A DNA stretch of 64,000 nt from Pontibacter beigongshangensis (GTDB lineage Bacteria > Bacteroidota > Bacteroidia > Cytophagales > Hymenobacteraceae): the NCBI RefSeq assembly GCF_014332515.1, contig NZ_VFSD01000003.1, forward strand, positions 124,001 to 188,000, in the 5' to 3' direction. The position numbers and the translations under genes are program-made. The notes under the pieces were generated by a model, which was not told the origin of the DNA, made no database searches, and saw nothing but the letters and a program-made list of their open reading frames with translations. Shown piece by piece: positions 1-6,570 of this stretch (positions are counted from its first letter, which is position 1; each line of letters opens with the position of its first letter).

Positions 1-2
1 GC

Positions 3-944
3 ATCGACAGGCTGGACGCCATCATGGCCGATATTCTGCTCGTGGAGCGCGACCTGATAAAACGGCACCTGGGGCCGGAGCTCTACCAGGGGCTGCATGA
101 AAAATACAACGCCGGCACCCTCACCGAAAAGCAGCAGGAGCTTTTGCACCTGGTGCAATACGCCCTGGCCAACCTGGCCATGGTGAGCTACATGGCCCTG
201 AGCCAGGTGCAGATCTCGGCCGGTGCCATCACCAAAAGCGACAAGTCGGCTTATCGCTATCAGGTGCGCGAGCTCAAGCTCAACCTGGTCACCAAAGGCT
301 ACAATGGGCTGGAGGCGGTGCTGGAATTCCTGGAGGAGTATAAAAATGATGAAAATATCACGGAATTGGCAGGAAATTCCGCCGTAGTTGTCACTCGCGA
401 TTTCTTCGTCAATTCTGCTCGAGAGTTCAGCCAGCACTACAACATAAACGACTCCCGGCTTACTTATTTGAGCCTCCAGTCGATCATCCGGAAGGTGGAG
501 CCGTTCGCTCTGGAACCGGTGCTGGGGGAGGAGTTTTTCTACCAGCTCCGCAGCGAGCTGAAGGCTGGCCAGGTGAGCGAGGAGAACCAACTTTTGCTGG
601 AGCGCTACATCCGCCCTGCCGTGGCGCACCTGGTGGCGGCCAAGGCCATTGCCGAGCGCAGCTTCAAGTTCTCCGGAGACACTATCTCCCTTAACCTGGA
701 GGAACTGGTGGATGACTCCAGCCAGGGAGCCGAAACCGACAACGAGAAACTGCTGCTAAAGAAAATAGAGCAGGCTTACACCGACGGCAACACCTTCCTG
801 AACAAGCTCCGCGACTACCTCAACAAGCATGCCTCCGCCGAGAAATACGCCATCTACTTCGGGAGCGATCGCTACACGGCCCCTGATGCGACGCAGGTCG
901 TGTTCCGCAACCAGCCAAATACTAAAGTATTCGCCTTTATCTAA
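3..944 (+). CDS. DUF6712-like phage structural protein (probably 5'-partial)
   Basis: The frame is open to the window edge; the ATG at 24 (306 residues) may be internal. The protein is an internal duplication: residues about 10-70 (LGPELYQGL ... GTLTEKQQELL ... AIT) resemble residues about 165-228 (LGEEFFYQL ... GQVSEENQLLL ... GDTI). This two-copy helical layout is what I associate with the DUF6712 family of Bacteroidota prophages, thought to be a head or head-tail structural component. It sits just upstream of the lysis cassette. The family assignment is by memory of the motif pattern; the function is inferred only from the phage context. Confidence 0.65.
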   Translation: MDRLDAIMADILLVERDLIKRHLGPELYQGLHEKYNAGTLTEKQQELLHLVQYALANLAMVSYMALSQVQISAGAITKSDKSAYRYQVRELKLNLVTKGYNGLEAVLEFLEEYKNDENITELAGNSAVVVTRDFFVNSAREFSQHYNINDSRLTYLSLQSIIRKVEPFALEPVLGEEFFYQLRSELKAGQVSEENQLLLERYIRPAVAHLVAAKAIAERSFKFSGDTISLNLEELVDDSSQGAETDNEKLLLKKIEQAYTDGNTFLNKLRDYLNKHASAEKYAIYFGSDRYTAPDATQVVFRNQPNTKVFAFI

Positions 945-951
945 GCCCCTT

Positions 952-1113
952 ATGAGATTTATCTACCTGCTCTGCCTGCTGTTGCTGTTTGGTGGCTGCA
1001 ACCCACGGCTGATGGGCGTTCGCTGCCCTGAGCCACAGAAAACCATGCTCAAGAAGCAGAAGCTCCGCAAGCCCTTGAAACCTGTTAAACAAGCCCCTGT
1101 GTGGCCATACTAA
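952..1113 (+). CDS. Small phage lipoprotein (possible outer-membrane spanin subunit)
   Basis: A 53-residue product with a signal peptide, hydrophobic core LLCLLLLF and lipobox FGGC (Cys16), then a short basic and proline-rich tail. The start at 952 is chosen because it places the lipoprotein signal at the N-terminus; the same frame runs further upstream but overlaps the preceding gene. It ends one base before the endolysin start. Small lipoproteins next to endolysin and holin are often o-spanins (Rz1-like), but the cassette also holds a stronger spanin candidate at 2052-2480, so the role is open. Confidence 0.6.
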   Translation: MRFIYLLCLLLLFGGCNPRLMGVRCPEPQKTMLKKQKLRKPLKPVKQAPVWPY

Positions 1114-1114
1114 A

Positions 1115-1570
1115 ATGAACAAGCACCTAAAGACAAACCCTCCCGGCCTGGCCCTCATCCATGAGTTTGAGAGCTGCCGACTCGAAGCTTACCTGTGCCC
1201 GGCCGGTATCTGGACCATCGGCTGGGGCTGCACCTTTTACGAGGACGGCACCCGCGTGAAGAAGGGCGACAGGATCAGTAAGAAACAGGCAGAGGACCTG
1301 TTTAAAACCATTCTTCCACGGTTCGAGGAGCAGGTGCGCAAGGCGGTGACCGCCCCCCTGACCCTGAACCAGTTCAGCGCCCTGGTGAGCTTCACGTTTA
1401 ACTGCGGCGAAGCGAACCTGAAGAAAAGCACGCTGCTCAAAAAAGTAAACGCCAACCCCGCCGACCGCAGCATTGCCGCTGAGTTCGCCAAGTGGAAAAA
1501 CGGGGGTGGCCGGGAGCTGCCGGGCCTGGTGCGGAGAAGAAAAGCGGAGTCTGACCTTTACTTCAGCTAA
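1115..1570 (+). CDS. Phage endolysin, glycoside hydrolase family 24 lysozyme
   Basis: A 151-residue T4/P21-type lysozyme that would cut the glycan strands of peptidoglycan. Catalytic residues align as Glu19, Cys28 and Thr34 in the segment FESCRLEAYLCPAGIWTIGWG. The Asp of T4 lysozyme is replaced by Cys, as in phage P1 Lyz. The C-terminal helices include NQFSALVSFTFNCG and GLVRRRKAE, both typical of the family. There is no signal peptide or SAR anchor, so release should depend on the holin encoded 3 bp downstream. Located between a lipoprotein and the holin in a tightly packed lysis cassette. Confidence 0.93.
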   Translation: MNKHLKTNPPGLALIHEFESCRLEAYLCPAGIWTIGWGCTFYEDGTRVKKGDRISKKQAEDLFKTILPRFEEQVRKAVTAPLTLNQFSALVSFTFNCGEANLKKSTLLKKVNANPADRSIAAEFAKWKNGGGRELPGLVRRRKAESDLYFS

Positions 1571-1573
1571 GCC

Positions 1574-2047
1574 ATGCGCCTCTCTATCGCCCTATTCATG
1601 CTCACGCCCTTCCTGGCCACCGTGGAGGAGCTGGTGAACAAATACATCTTCTCGGACTGGAATTTTGTGGTGTTCCTGGTCATTGCCGTGATCCTCGACA
1701 CCATGTCGGGTTTCTATGTGAGCCTTAAGCTCCGGAACATCCACTCCTTCAGGATGCGCTCAGTTTGGGAGAAGATCGCCCAGTATGCCATCGGGCTGAT
1801 CATCGTGCATGGCATCGCCAGCCACATGGTGGATGGGGAGCCAAACCGGGTGGTGATCCTGGTGGTGCCCTTCATCAAGGGGCTTTGCTATTTCTACATG
1901 CTCGCCTGCGAAGCCATCTCTATTGAGGAGAACCTGAACAAAATCGGCAAGGGCATACTCCCGCATTGGATCAGCTCCAAGCTGCTCTCATTTAAAGAAA
2001 CAGGCAAGGTGCCTGCCGAAGACGAAAAAGAACTACAGGCAAATTAA
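1574..2047 (+). CDS. Phage holin (Phage_holin_4 / toxin-secretion holin family)
   Basis: A 157-residue membrane protein with hydrophobic segments near residues 2-18, 30-52 (VVFLVIAVILDTMSGFYVSL), 70-85 (YAIGLIIVHGIASHM) and 90-112 (VVILVVPFIKGLCYFYML). The LDTMSG motif after the second segment is typical of the Phage_holin_4_1 family (D-T/W-x-x-G). It would form the inner-membrane lesion that lets the endolysin reach the wall. It starts 3 bp after the endolysin stop and ends 4 bp before the spanin-like gene. Confidence 0.85.
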   Translation: MRLSIALFMLTPFLATVEELVNKYIFSDWNFVVFLVIAVILDTMSGFYVSLKLRNIHSFRMRSVWEKIAQYAIGLIIVHGIASHMVDGEPNRVVILVVPFIKGLCYFYMLACEAISIEENLNKIGKGILPHWISSKLLSFKETGKVPAEDEKELQAN

Positions 2048-2051
2048 TCTA

Positions 2052-2480
2052 ATGAAAAAGCCCCTCCTGAGCCTTGTGCTCCTGTTGTTGCTGCTGGCCT
2101 GCAACCGGAATTTGCAAACCCAAACCTCGGTCATTACCGTGGATAGCCTGCACCTGGCTCCCGAAGCCAGTGCCCAGCTGGCAAAATTGGGCATTTGGCT
2201 TACGCCCCTGAACGAAACGCAGGCCCTGCTCACGCAGCCAGCCGCTAAAACCGGAAAAACAAAGTACAAGAATGTAGGCAATTCGGAGGTAAAACAGAAA
2301 GACGTAGGCAATGTGGACGTTGGTAAAAAAGCCGGGCAACAGCAGGATGTGGGGAATGTAAAGCAGAAAGATGTAGGAAACTTAGAGGAGAAAAGCCAAA
2401 GTTACTGGTGGGTGTGGGTACTTTTCATTCTGACTGCAGCTGGGCTTTTACATTTTTCACTTTGGAAGTTGCAAGGATAA
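2052..2480 (+). CDS. Putative unimolecular spanin (lipoprotein with C-terminal membrane anchor)
   Basis: A 142-residue protein with an N-terminal lipoprotein signal (LLLLLLLAC, Cys17), a polar middle and one C-terminal transmembrane segment (YWWVWVLFILTAAGLLHFSLW, residues about 119-139). An outer-membrane lipid anchor plus an inner-membrane C-terminal helix is the u-spanin layout known from phage T1 gp11. The middle carries four imperfect copies of a (K)(D/N)VGN motif: KNVGNSE, KDVGNVD, QDVGNVK, KDVGNLE. It follows endolysin and holin directly, as expected for a lysis protein. The role is inferred from topology and position. Confidence 0.72.
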   Translation: MKKPLLSLVLLLLLLACNRNLQTQTSVITVDSLHLAPEASAQLAKLGIWLTPLNETQALLTQPAAKTGKTKYKNVGNSEVKQKDVGNVDVGKKAGQQQDVGNVKQKDVGNLEEKSQSYWWVWVLFILTAAGLLHFSLWKLQG

Positions 2481-2544
2481 CGGACTCGTGTAAGCGGCGG
2501 CAAGGACATCGGCCATAGCTGCCGCTTACACATTGTTGTTAGTT
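2475..2544. repeat. attC-like hairpin at the 3' end of the accessory gene 2526-3293
   Basis: Perfect 10-bp inverted repeat TGTAAGCGGC (2489-2498) and GCCGCTTACA (2521-2530), flanked at similar distances by TAAC (2478-2481) and GTTAG (2538-2542). The arrangement AAC, spacer, long stem, spacer, GTT resembles an integron attC site. The stop codon of the minus-strand gene lies within it, as for cassette genes. The outer 7-mers match the attC consensus only in part, so identity is uncertain. Confidence 0.4.
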
Positions 2545-3293
2545 GCAGTCATTTTTTCATTCATTTCAATCCAACTTTTTATTTCTGTATCATTCTCATG
2601 AATTGGAAAGCCTGAGTCTATTTGGAAATATAATACTTTATCAGAACCAACTTGTGTCGCTGTATACCACTTGTCATTAGCGAATCGCATTTTAAGGCCT
2701 TGATTGAATAGGCCGCCGCGAGATGTGAAGAATGTATTTATATTAACTCCATTTTCTTTATCTAACTTTATCCGCTTATATTGAATTGCAACATTCGGAG
2801 GATGATTTCCCAAATGGAATTTGTGCCTTATATTAGTAGTCCAGTAACTATTTAAGTCAATAAAATCTCCTCCAACTTCATAAACAGGACTTTCGCCTTT
2901 AACTATAAACACTATATCTCCTTCTTCCTTACTGGCATTGATGCTTCCAATTGTCATATAAACAAAGCTGTCTTTACCCAGCAGCTTATTCATCAGTTCC
3001 ACTCCAGTTTTCTGAAGGTTTTGATTTATAACCTGACCAGTGGTTTCCAAGTCTTTTACAATATTTTCAAGACTTCTCAAAACTTTATCAAAGCTCGAAT
3101 CTACTTTTTGCGTTTTACTGATTCTAACAAATTGTCCTAAAAACCAGCTCAGTAAAAAAAAACTGGTGGAAAAATTTGTTATGAAATCAGTCAAATCGTT
3201 TTGTGATTCATCATTGGTTGATACTTTATATGTTGCCCAAATGCAACTAATAATAAATTGTATATAGAATTCCTTGATAAATTGCTTGAACAT
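2526..3293 (-). CDS. Accessory membrane protein of unknown function
   Basis: 255 residues. I do not recognise a family. Two hydrophobic stretches near the N-terminus (about residues 9-24 and 42-58, TSFFLLSWFLGQFV) are followed by a predicted coiled or amphipathic region (residues 65-105) and a beta-rich C-terminal region (about 110-250) without recognisable catalytic motifs. It is strongly AT-rich compared with the flanking phage genes, is on the opposite strand, and ends inside an attC-like hairpin. It looks like an acquired cargo gene; a superinfection or defence role is possible but is speculation. Confidence 0.6.
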   Translation of the reverse strand: MFKQFIKEFYIQFIISCIWATYKVSTNDESQNDLTDFITNFSTSFFLLSWFLGQFVRISKTQKVDSSFDKVLRSLENIVKDLETTGQVINQNLQKTGVELMNKLLGKDSFVYMTIGSINASKEEGDIVFIVKGESPVYEVGGDFIDLNSYWTTNIRHKFHLGNHPPNVAIQYKRIKLDKENGVNINTFFTSRGGLFNQGLKMRFANDKWYTATQVGSDKVLYFQIDSGFPIHENDTEIKSWIEMNEKMTATNNNV

Positions 3294-3455
3294 AATTTAT
3301 ATAAATACAGCTAACTAGCGGCTAAAAGTAATAAACATACGGTCTATTATCGTCTTCTACAGACGACCGTAACTGAATAAACAATACACTATATAGTAAA
3401 TTGGTTGAATTTAACGCTAATGCCAGGCTGCTCTTTAATCTGTGAAGCTCTAAAA

Positions 3456-3486
3456 CCTTCGGAAGGTCATTTTCATTAGAATAATT
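3456..3486 (+). repeat. 31-bp dispersed intergenic element, copy 1
   Basis: Head CCTTCGGAAGG, tail ATTAGAATAATT. It lies inside the prophage. With copy 2 it forms a longer direct repeat (about 3451-3500 and 3852-3902, ending TTTAAACC(T/C)CAGCATT) that brackets the gene at 3539-3799. Confidence 0.85.
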
Positions 3487-3538
3487 TAAACCTCAGCATT
3501 GTATTAATCTGATCATCAGACGCCAATATTTTATTTCT

Positions 3539-3799
3539 TTATGAGATAGATAAAATTCTGATACCTACTCTTACATCTGCTTTATCATGTGGAGCTACAG
3601 CGGAACCTAAAAACACTTCTATTTCTTTGATCTCATAATTTTTATTCTCTAAAGTAAAATTGTCTCCAACTCTAAGAGCCTTTACACCTGGATGAGACTC
3701 ATCAATTCCAATCTTTTCAAATAGAGTTGCTTCGTCTTCTATTTCTGGGTGTATATATTTTTCTGTGCTAATGTCAGATAAGTGAAGTCTTATTTCCAT
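3539..3799 (-). CDS. Small accessory protein of unknown function
   Basis: 86 residues, no recognised family, no signal peptide or membrane segment; acidic, with a predicted mixed alpha/beta composition (VGDNFTLENKNYEIKEIEVFLG). It is AT-rich like its neighbours and is bracketed by direct repeats containing the dispersed 31-bp element. This suggests that the roughly 400-bp unit was inserted or duplicated as a block. Confidence 0.5.
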   Translation of the reverse strand: MEIRLHLSDISTEKYIHPEIEDEATLFEKIGIDESHPGVKALRVGDNFTLENKNYEIKEIEVFLGSAVAPHDKADVRVGIRILSIS

Positions 3800-3857
3800 G
3801 TCTATCCTTTTTTATACATTTATATAAATCCCTCCATAGCTTGCTAAAGCTATAAAA

Positions 3858-3888
3858 CCTCTGGAAGGCCATTTTCATTAGAATAATT
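3858..3888 (+). repeat. 31-bp dispersed intergenic element, copy 2
   Basis: Head CCTCTGGAAGG, tail ATTAGAATAATT. It sits just beyond the stop codon of the minus-strand gene 3901-4077, and its right flank forms an AAACCCC/GGGGTTT hairpin that may act as that gene's terminator. Confidence 0.85.
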
Positions 3889-3900
3889 TAAACCCCAGCA

Positions 3901-4077
3901 TTACTTGCCGGGGTTTTCTTCTTTAGCTCCCTTTTTACCTAGTAAACACTCCTCTAAAACATCACTGGCTACATCTCTTAAAGTGGCTCTTTCCTTTTTA
4001 TTAATCTTCCTATCAGCCTGAATCTTTAATAATTCAGTGTGTGCCTCATCCGAAATTTCTATTAATACTTTCTTCAT
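3901..4077 (-). CDS. Small ribbon-helix-helix-like protein
   Basis: 58 residues from the ATG at 4077, chosen because it gives the compact MKKVLIEISDEAHTELLKIQ start; an upstream in-frame ATG at 4095 adds six residues. The N-terminal beta strand followed by two helices with SDEAHTELL and LRDVASDVLEECL resembles a ribbon-helix-helix DNA-binding fold. It is divergent from the antirepressor gene, with a perfect inverted repeat at 4152-4172 between them, so it is a reasonable candidate for the local repressor. The fold call is by pattern only. Confidence 0.55.
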   Translation of the reverse strand: MKKVLIEISDEAHTELLKIQADRKINKKERATLRDVASDVLEECLLGKKGAKEENPGK

Positions 4078-4151
4078 AGACAAATATAGAAACAAACAGA
4101 AACAAAAGATATTTAAAATAACATTTGGTAATTAATAATTATTTATTCTAC

Positions 4152-4172
4152 TTTGTTACACTTTGTAACAAA
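4152..4172. promoter_or_regulatory. Operator-like perfect inverted repeat
   Basis: TTTGTTACA, spacer CTT, TGTAACAAA: perfect 9-bp arms in the intergenic gap between the divergent small ribbon-helix-helix-like gene and the antirepressor gene, 10 bp before the antirepressor start. Position and symmetry suggest a repressor binding site. A second palindrome of the same geometry is at 6552-6570. Confidence 0.55.
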
Positions 4173-4182
4173 ATGAAACAAA

Positions 4183-4764
4183 ATGATAGCGCAAACAAAA
4201 ATTATTGCCAACATCAACAAGGTCGATATAGTGGTAATTGAAAACGGTCAGAAACTTGTGCCGATAAGGCCAATCTGTAAAGCCTTCGGAATTGATGAAG
4301 ATTCGCAAAAAAGGAAGATTCAAGGTGATGAAATTCTTGGTTCAGTTGCCACCCTGAGCGTGGCAACTGGAGCTGATGGAAAGAACTACGAAATGTTCTG
4401 CATACCTTATCGCTATGTCTTCGGTTGGCTATTCTCCATTAACTCAAAAAATGTAAAAGTCGAGGCGCAAGATGCTGTTCGTAGGTACAAGAGGCTCTGC
4501 TACGACATCTTGTACCAGAACTTCTCCGACCACACCGAGTTCCTGGAGCAGAAGCAGGCGGCCATGCAACAGCAGCTCGATAAGGTGCAGGAGGTGCGGG
4601 CCAAGTTCCGCAACACGCAGTACTCCCTAAAGCAGGAAAGCGAAAGACTGAACGGCATTAAAGACCTCACCTTTGAGCAGTGGCTGGCCAACAACCGCCA
4701 GTTGCAGTTCGAGTTTGTAGAACCTGCAAAAGACGAAGATTCCGTAACGAAGCTATTAAAATAA
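4183..4764 (+). CDS. P22-type phage antirepressor N-terminal domain protein
   Basis: 193 residues. Residues 15-110 match the P22_AR_N domain pattern: KLVPIRPICKAFGIDEDSQ, then KIQGDEILGS, GADGKNYEMFCIPYRYVFGW and a helical end. The C-terminal part (about 118-193) is a charged coiled-coil region. Proteins of this type counteract phage repressors or act in lysogeny control. It is transcribed rightward from the operator-like palindrome; the first half is AT-richer than the second half, suggesting a mosaic join near 4480. Confidence 0.85.
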   Translation: MIAQTKIIANINKVDIVVIENGQKLVPIRPICKAFGIDEDSQKRKIQGDEILGSVATLSVATGADGKNYEMFCIPYRYVFGWLFSINSKNVKVEAQDAVRRYKRLCYDILYQNFSDHTEFLEQKQAAMQQQLDKVQEVRAKFRNTQYSLKQESERLNGIKDLTFEQWLANNRQLQFEFVEPAKDEDSVTKLLK

Positions 4765-4836
4765 AAAGGCCCGGATGTTACGAGCATCCGAGCCAGTTCA
4801 ACAAAATACATTGTCAAACAACTAAGCCTTAAAAGT

Positions 4837-4947
4837 ATGCAAAATACTGCTAAAAAGAAACTGGCCCCGGTGGGGGTGTGGCACCTGCCTGCCAAAAAGC
4901 AGCACAAATCGTTCATCTCTAACCTGCCGCTCTATGCCAACCACTAA
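4837..4947 (+). CDS. Small phage ORF, 36 residues
   Basis: An ATG-started 36-codon frame, basic and proline-containing (KKKLAPVGVWHLPAKKQHKS). It overlaps the start of the next gene by 14 bp and follows the antirepressor after a hairpin at about 4769-4794. Codon composition resembles the GC-rich phage genes. No family recognised; it could be a spurious frame. Confidence 0.35.
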   Translation: MQNTAKKKLAPVGVWHLPAKKQHKSFISNLPLYANH

Positions 4948-5200
4948 CCAGCCGCCGCACCTGGTGCTCAACCAGCACACCAACCGCTACATAAACATAC
5001 AGCCCTACCTCAACTACCTGCACGAGCGCTGCCACGATAAACCCGCCCAGCTAAACGACCAGCTCGAAAAGCTGATCCGCTTCGTAAGCCTCTACTTCGA
5101 TAGCCAGGAAGCCGACTCCACGGAGCTGAAAAACGCCCTGGCCTTCCTCTTTGATATAAAGGATATGTTCGCTAGCATGCAGGAGTTTAAAAGCGCCTAA
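4934..5200 (+). CDS. Small phage protein of unknown function
   Basis: 88 residues, helical, no recognised family. It contains repeated Leu/Tyr-rich helices (NIQPYLNYLHERCHDKP, QLEKLIRFVSLYFDSQ). GC content matches the core phage genes. It is followed 3 bp later by the next small gene, so the two are likely co-transcribed with the antirepressor. Confidence 0.6.
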   Translation: MPTTNQPPHLVLNQHTNRYINIQPYLNYLHERCHDKPAQLNDQLEKLIRFVSLYFDSQEADSTELKNALAFLFDIKDMFASMQEFKSA

Positions 5201-5203
5201 GCC

Positions 5204-5482
5204 ATGAGCATTTCCAGAAGAGTAACGGATGGTCAGGAAGAACTGATCATCCGCAACGAGCCTCAGATAACAGAGGCTGTGTTAGGCGCGCTCATTGAGC
5301 TACTAAAAGCCATACCCGATGTCTCCGACCTTCAGGCCACGCTGGTGCAGATGGAAACCATCTGTGTAAAATATGCCTCAGATGAGTTTACGCTCTGGGA
5401 GGAAGAGCAAAAGCAGCTCCTGTTCCTGCACGAGTTTCTCCGGAAGATCAGGTTCAGGCAGAGTGGGGATACGATTGAGTGA
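5204..5482 (+). CDS. Small phage protein of unknown function
   Basis: 92 residues, predominantly alpha-helical (LGALIELLKAI, LQATLVQMETICVKYASDEF, LLFLHEFLRKIRF), no recognised family, no signal or membrane segment. It is the last gene of the rightward group 4183-5482 and is followed by a bidirectional terminator facing the putAbiC-like gene. Confidence 0.6.
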   Translation: MSISRRVTDGQEELIIRNEPQITEAVLGALIELLKAIPDVSDLQATLVQMETICVKYASDEFTLWEEEQKQLLFLHEFLRKIRFRQSGDTIE

Positions 5483-5488
5483 AAAATA

Positions 5489-5517
5489 AAAGCTCAGGCA
5501 GGTGGTGCTTGAGCTTT
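5489..5517. terminator. Bidirectional intrinsic terminator
   Basis: AAAGCTCA (5489-5496) pairs with TGAGCTTT (5510-5517) around a 13-nt loop, with A-rich sequence on the left and T-rich on the right. It sits between convergent genes 5204-5482 (+) and 5540-6448 (-). Confidence 0.65.
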
Positions 5518-5539
5518 CTTGTTTTAGTACAGTCTGATG

Positions 5540-6448
5540 TTAATTATCAAAGGCCTTTGAATTATACTCATCCCTCCAATCTGGATCATGTAGCATCTCC
5601 CAAGGCAAATTTTTAAGTAATGTGAATTCTTCAACCAGAGGCTTAAACTTTTCTTCACCATTTTCACTTAAACAATTATAAAAGATCCAAAGCAGCTCAT
5701 AATCTGAAAGCTGTGCTCGGATCATAGATGTATATCTATAACGAGTAATATAATTTTCTACATGATAAGACTCATTATCATAGTGATTATCTGGATTTAA
5801 TTCCAATTCTGGATAAGAATGAAATTCTGTCTCTTTAACTAATTTTATAATTCTATAGAGATTTCTGAAGTAATGACCAAAATCAGTTTGAGCTTCCTTA
5901 TATAATTCAAGATATATAGAGTTGAAATCAGACTCGATATTTTTTTCTATACATTGCCGAAGTTCTTCATATTTTTTCTTAAAAACGTCTCTGCCTTTAA
6001 GGGTAATACTTTCATATTGGGTAGGACTTGCAATTGTCTGACCTAATGTCCTTGCACTGGTCCTCTTTTCTCTACTTATCTCTAAGTCTATTGCATCAAC
6101 AATTTGATGGTGGAGTGATAAAAGATTGAAGAATGTATTTTCAAAGCGTTGAAGTTTTAATGTAAAGTTCTGGGTTTTAAACTCTTTTCTAGTTTCTCTT
6201 AGCTCGTTTCTCTGTAGAATTAGTTCTTTCCTTTGAAGAAGAATAGTAAAAATTATCCCTGCCAGTGCTAATCCAGAGAAGATAGCATTAACGCTCCCAA
6301 ACATATCCCCAAACGTTCCCCGTTCTTCGGCTGGCATATTTCTTAGGCTGAAGTATGTAAGAAACCAAAACCCTATAATAATCAGTGTTGCGAGGGTACC
6401 GATTACCCATATATAAGTATCTTTTTCTTCCTTTTTCTTAAGAGCCAT
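5540..6448 (-). CDS. putAbiC-like phage abortive-infection membrane protein
   Basis: 302 residues. Two N-terminal transmembrane helices (about residues 13-33 and 50-70), a charged coiled segment (QRKELILQRNELRETRKEF), then the conserved block QRFENTFFNLLSLHHQIVDAI (about 100-120). A C-terminal region with LLWIFYNCLSENGEEKFKPL and LLKNLP follows. This layout is that of the putative AbiC family (Pfam putAbiC), named after lactococcal AbiC, which is thought to block phage growth after infection. The gene is AT-rich, opposite in strand to the tail genes and isolated by a terminator, as expected of a lysogenic-conversion gene. The biological activity is inferred. Confidence 0.75.
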   Translation of the reverse strand: MALKKKEEKDTYIWVIGTLATLIIIGFWFLTYFSLRNMPAEERGTFGDMFGSVNAIFSGLALAGIIFTILLQRKELILQRNELRETRKEFKTQNFTLKLQRFENTFFNLLSLHHQIVDAIDLEISREKRTSARTLGQTIASPTQYESITLKGRDVFKKKYEELRQCIEKNIESDFNSIYLELYKEAQTDFGHYFRNLYRIIKLVKETEFHSYPELELNPDNHYDNESYHVENYITRYRYTSMIRAQLSDYELLWIFYNCLSENGEEKFKPLVEEFTLLKNLPWEMLHDPDWRDEYNSKAFDN

Positions 6449-6551
6449 ACGATGAAAATTAGCTAAAGCATTATTTGCAAATTTATTGCTGCAAAATTAT
6501 ATACCTTGATTTTATTGTCTTTTTTTTACCAGTCCCACTAAGTGAAATTCG

Positions 6552-6570
6552 TGTAAAACCCAGTTTTACA
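6552..6570. promoter_or_regulatory. Operator-like inverted repeat at the tail-operon start
   Basis: TGTAAAAC, CCA, GTTTTACA: perfect 8-bp arms with a 3-bp spacer, the same geometry as 4152-4172. Its last base is the A of the ATG of the gene at 6570, and it lies between the divergent putAbiC-like gene and the tail module. It could be a repressor site or a hairpin masking the ribosome binding region. Confidence 0.4.

Noticed and set aside
4769..4794. Hairpin GGCCCGGATG...CATCCGAGCC as terminator of the antirepressor gene
   Set aside because: The T-rich side is on the minus strand, while the gene is on the plus strand; the downstream small genes are probably still co-transcribed.
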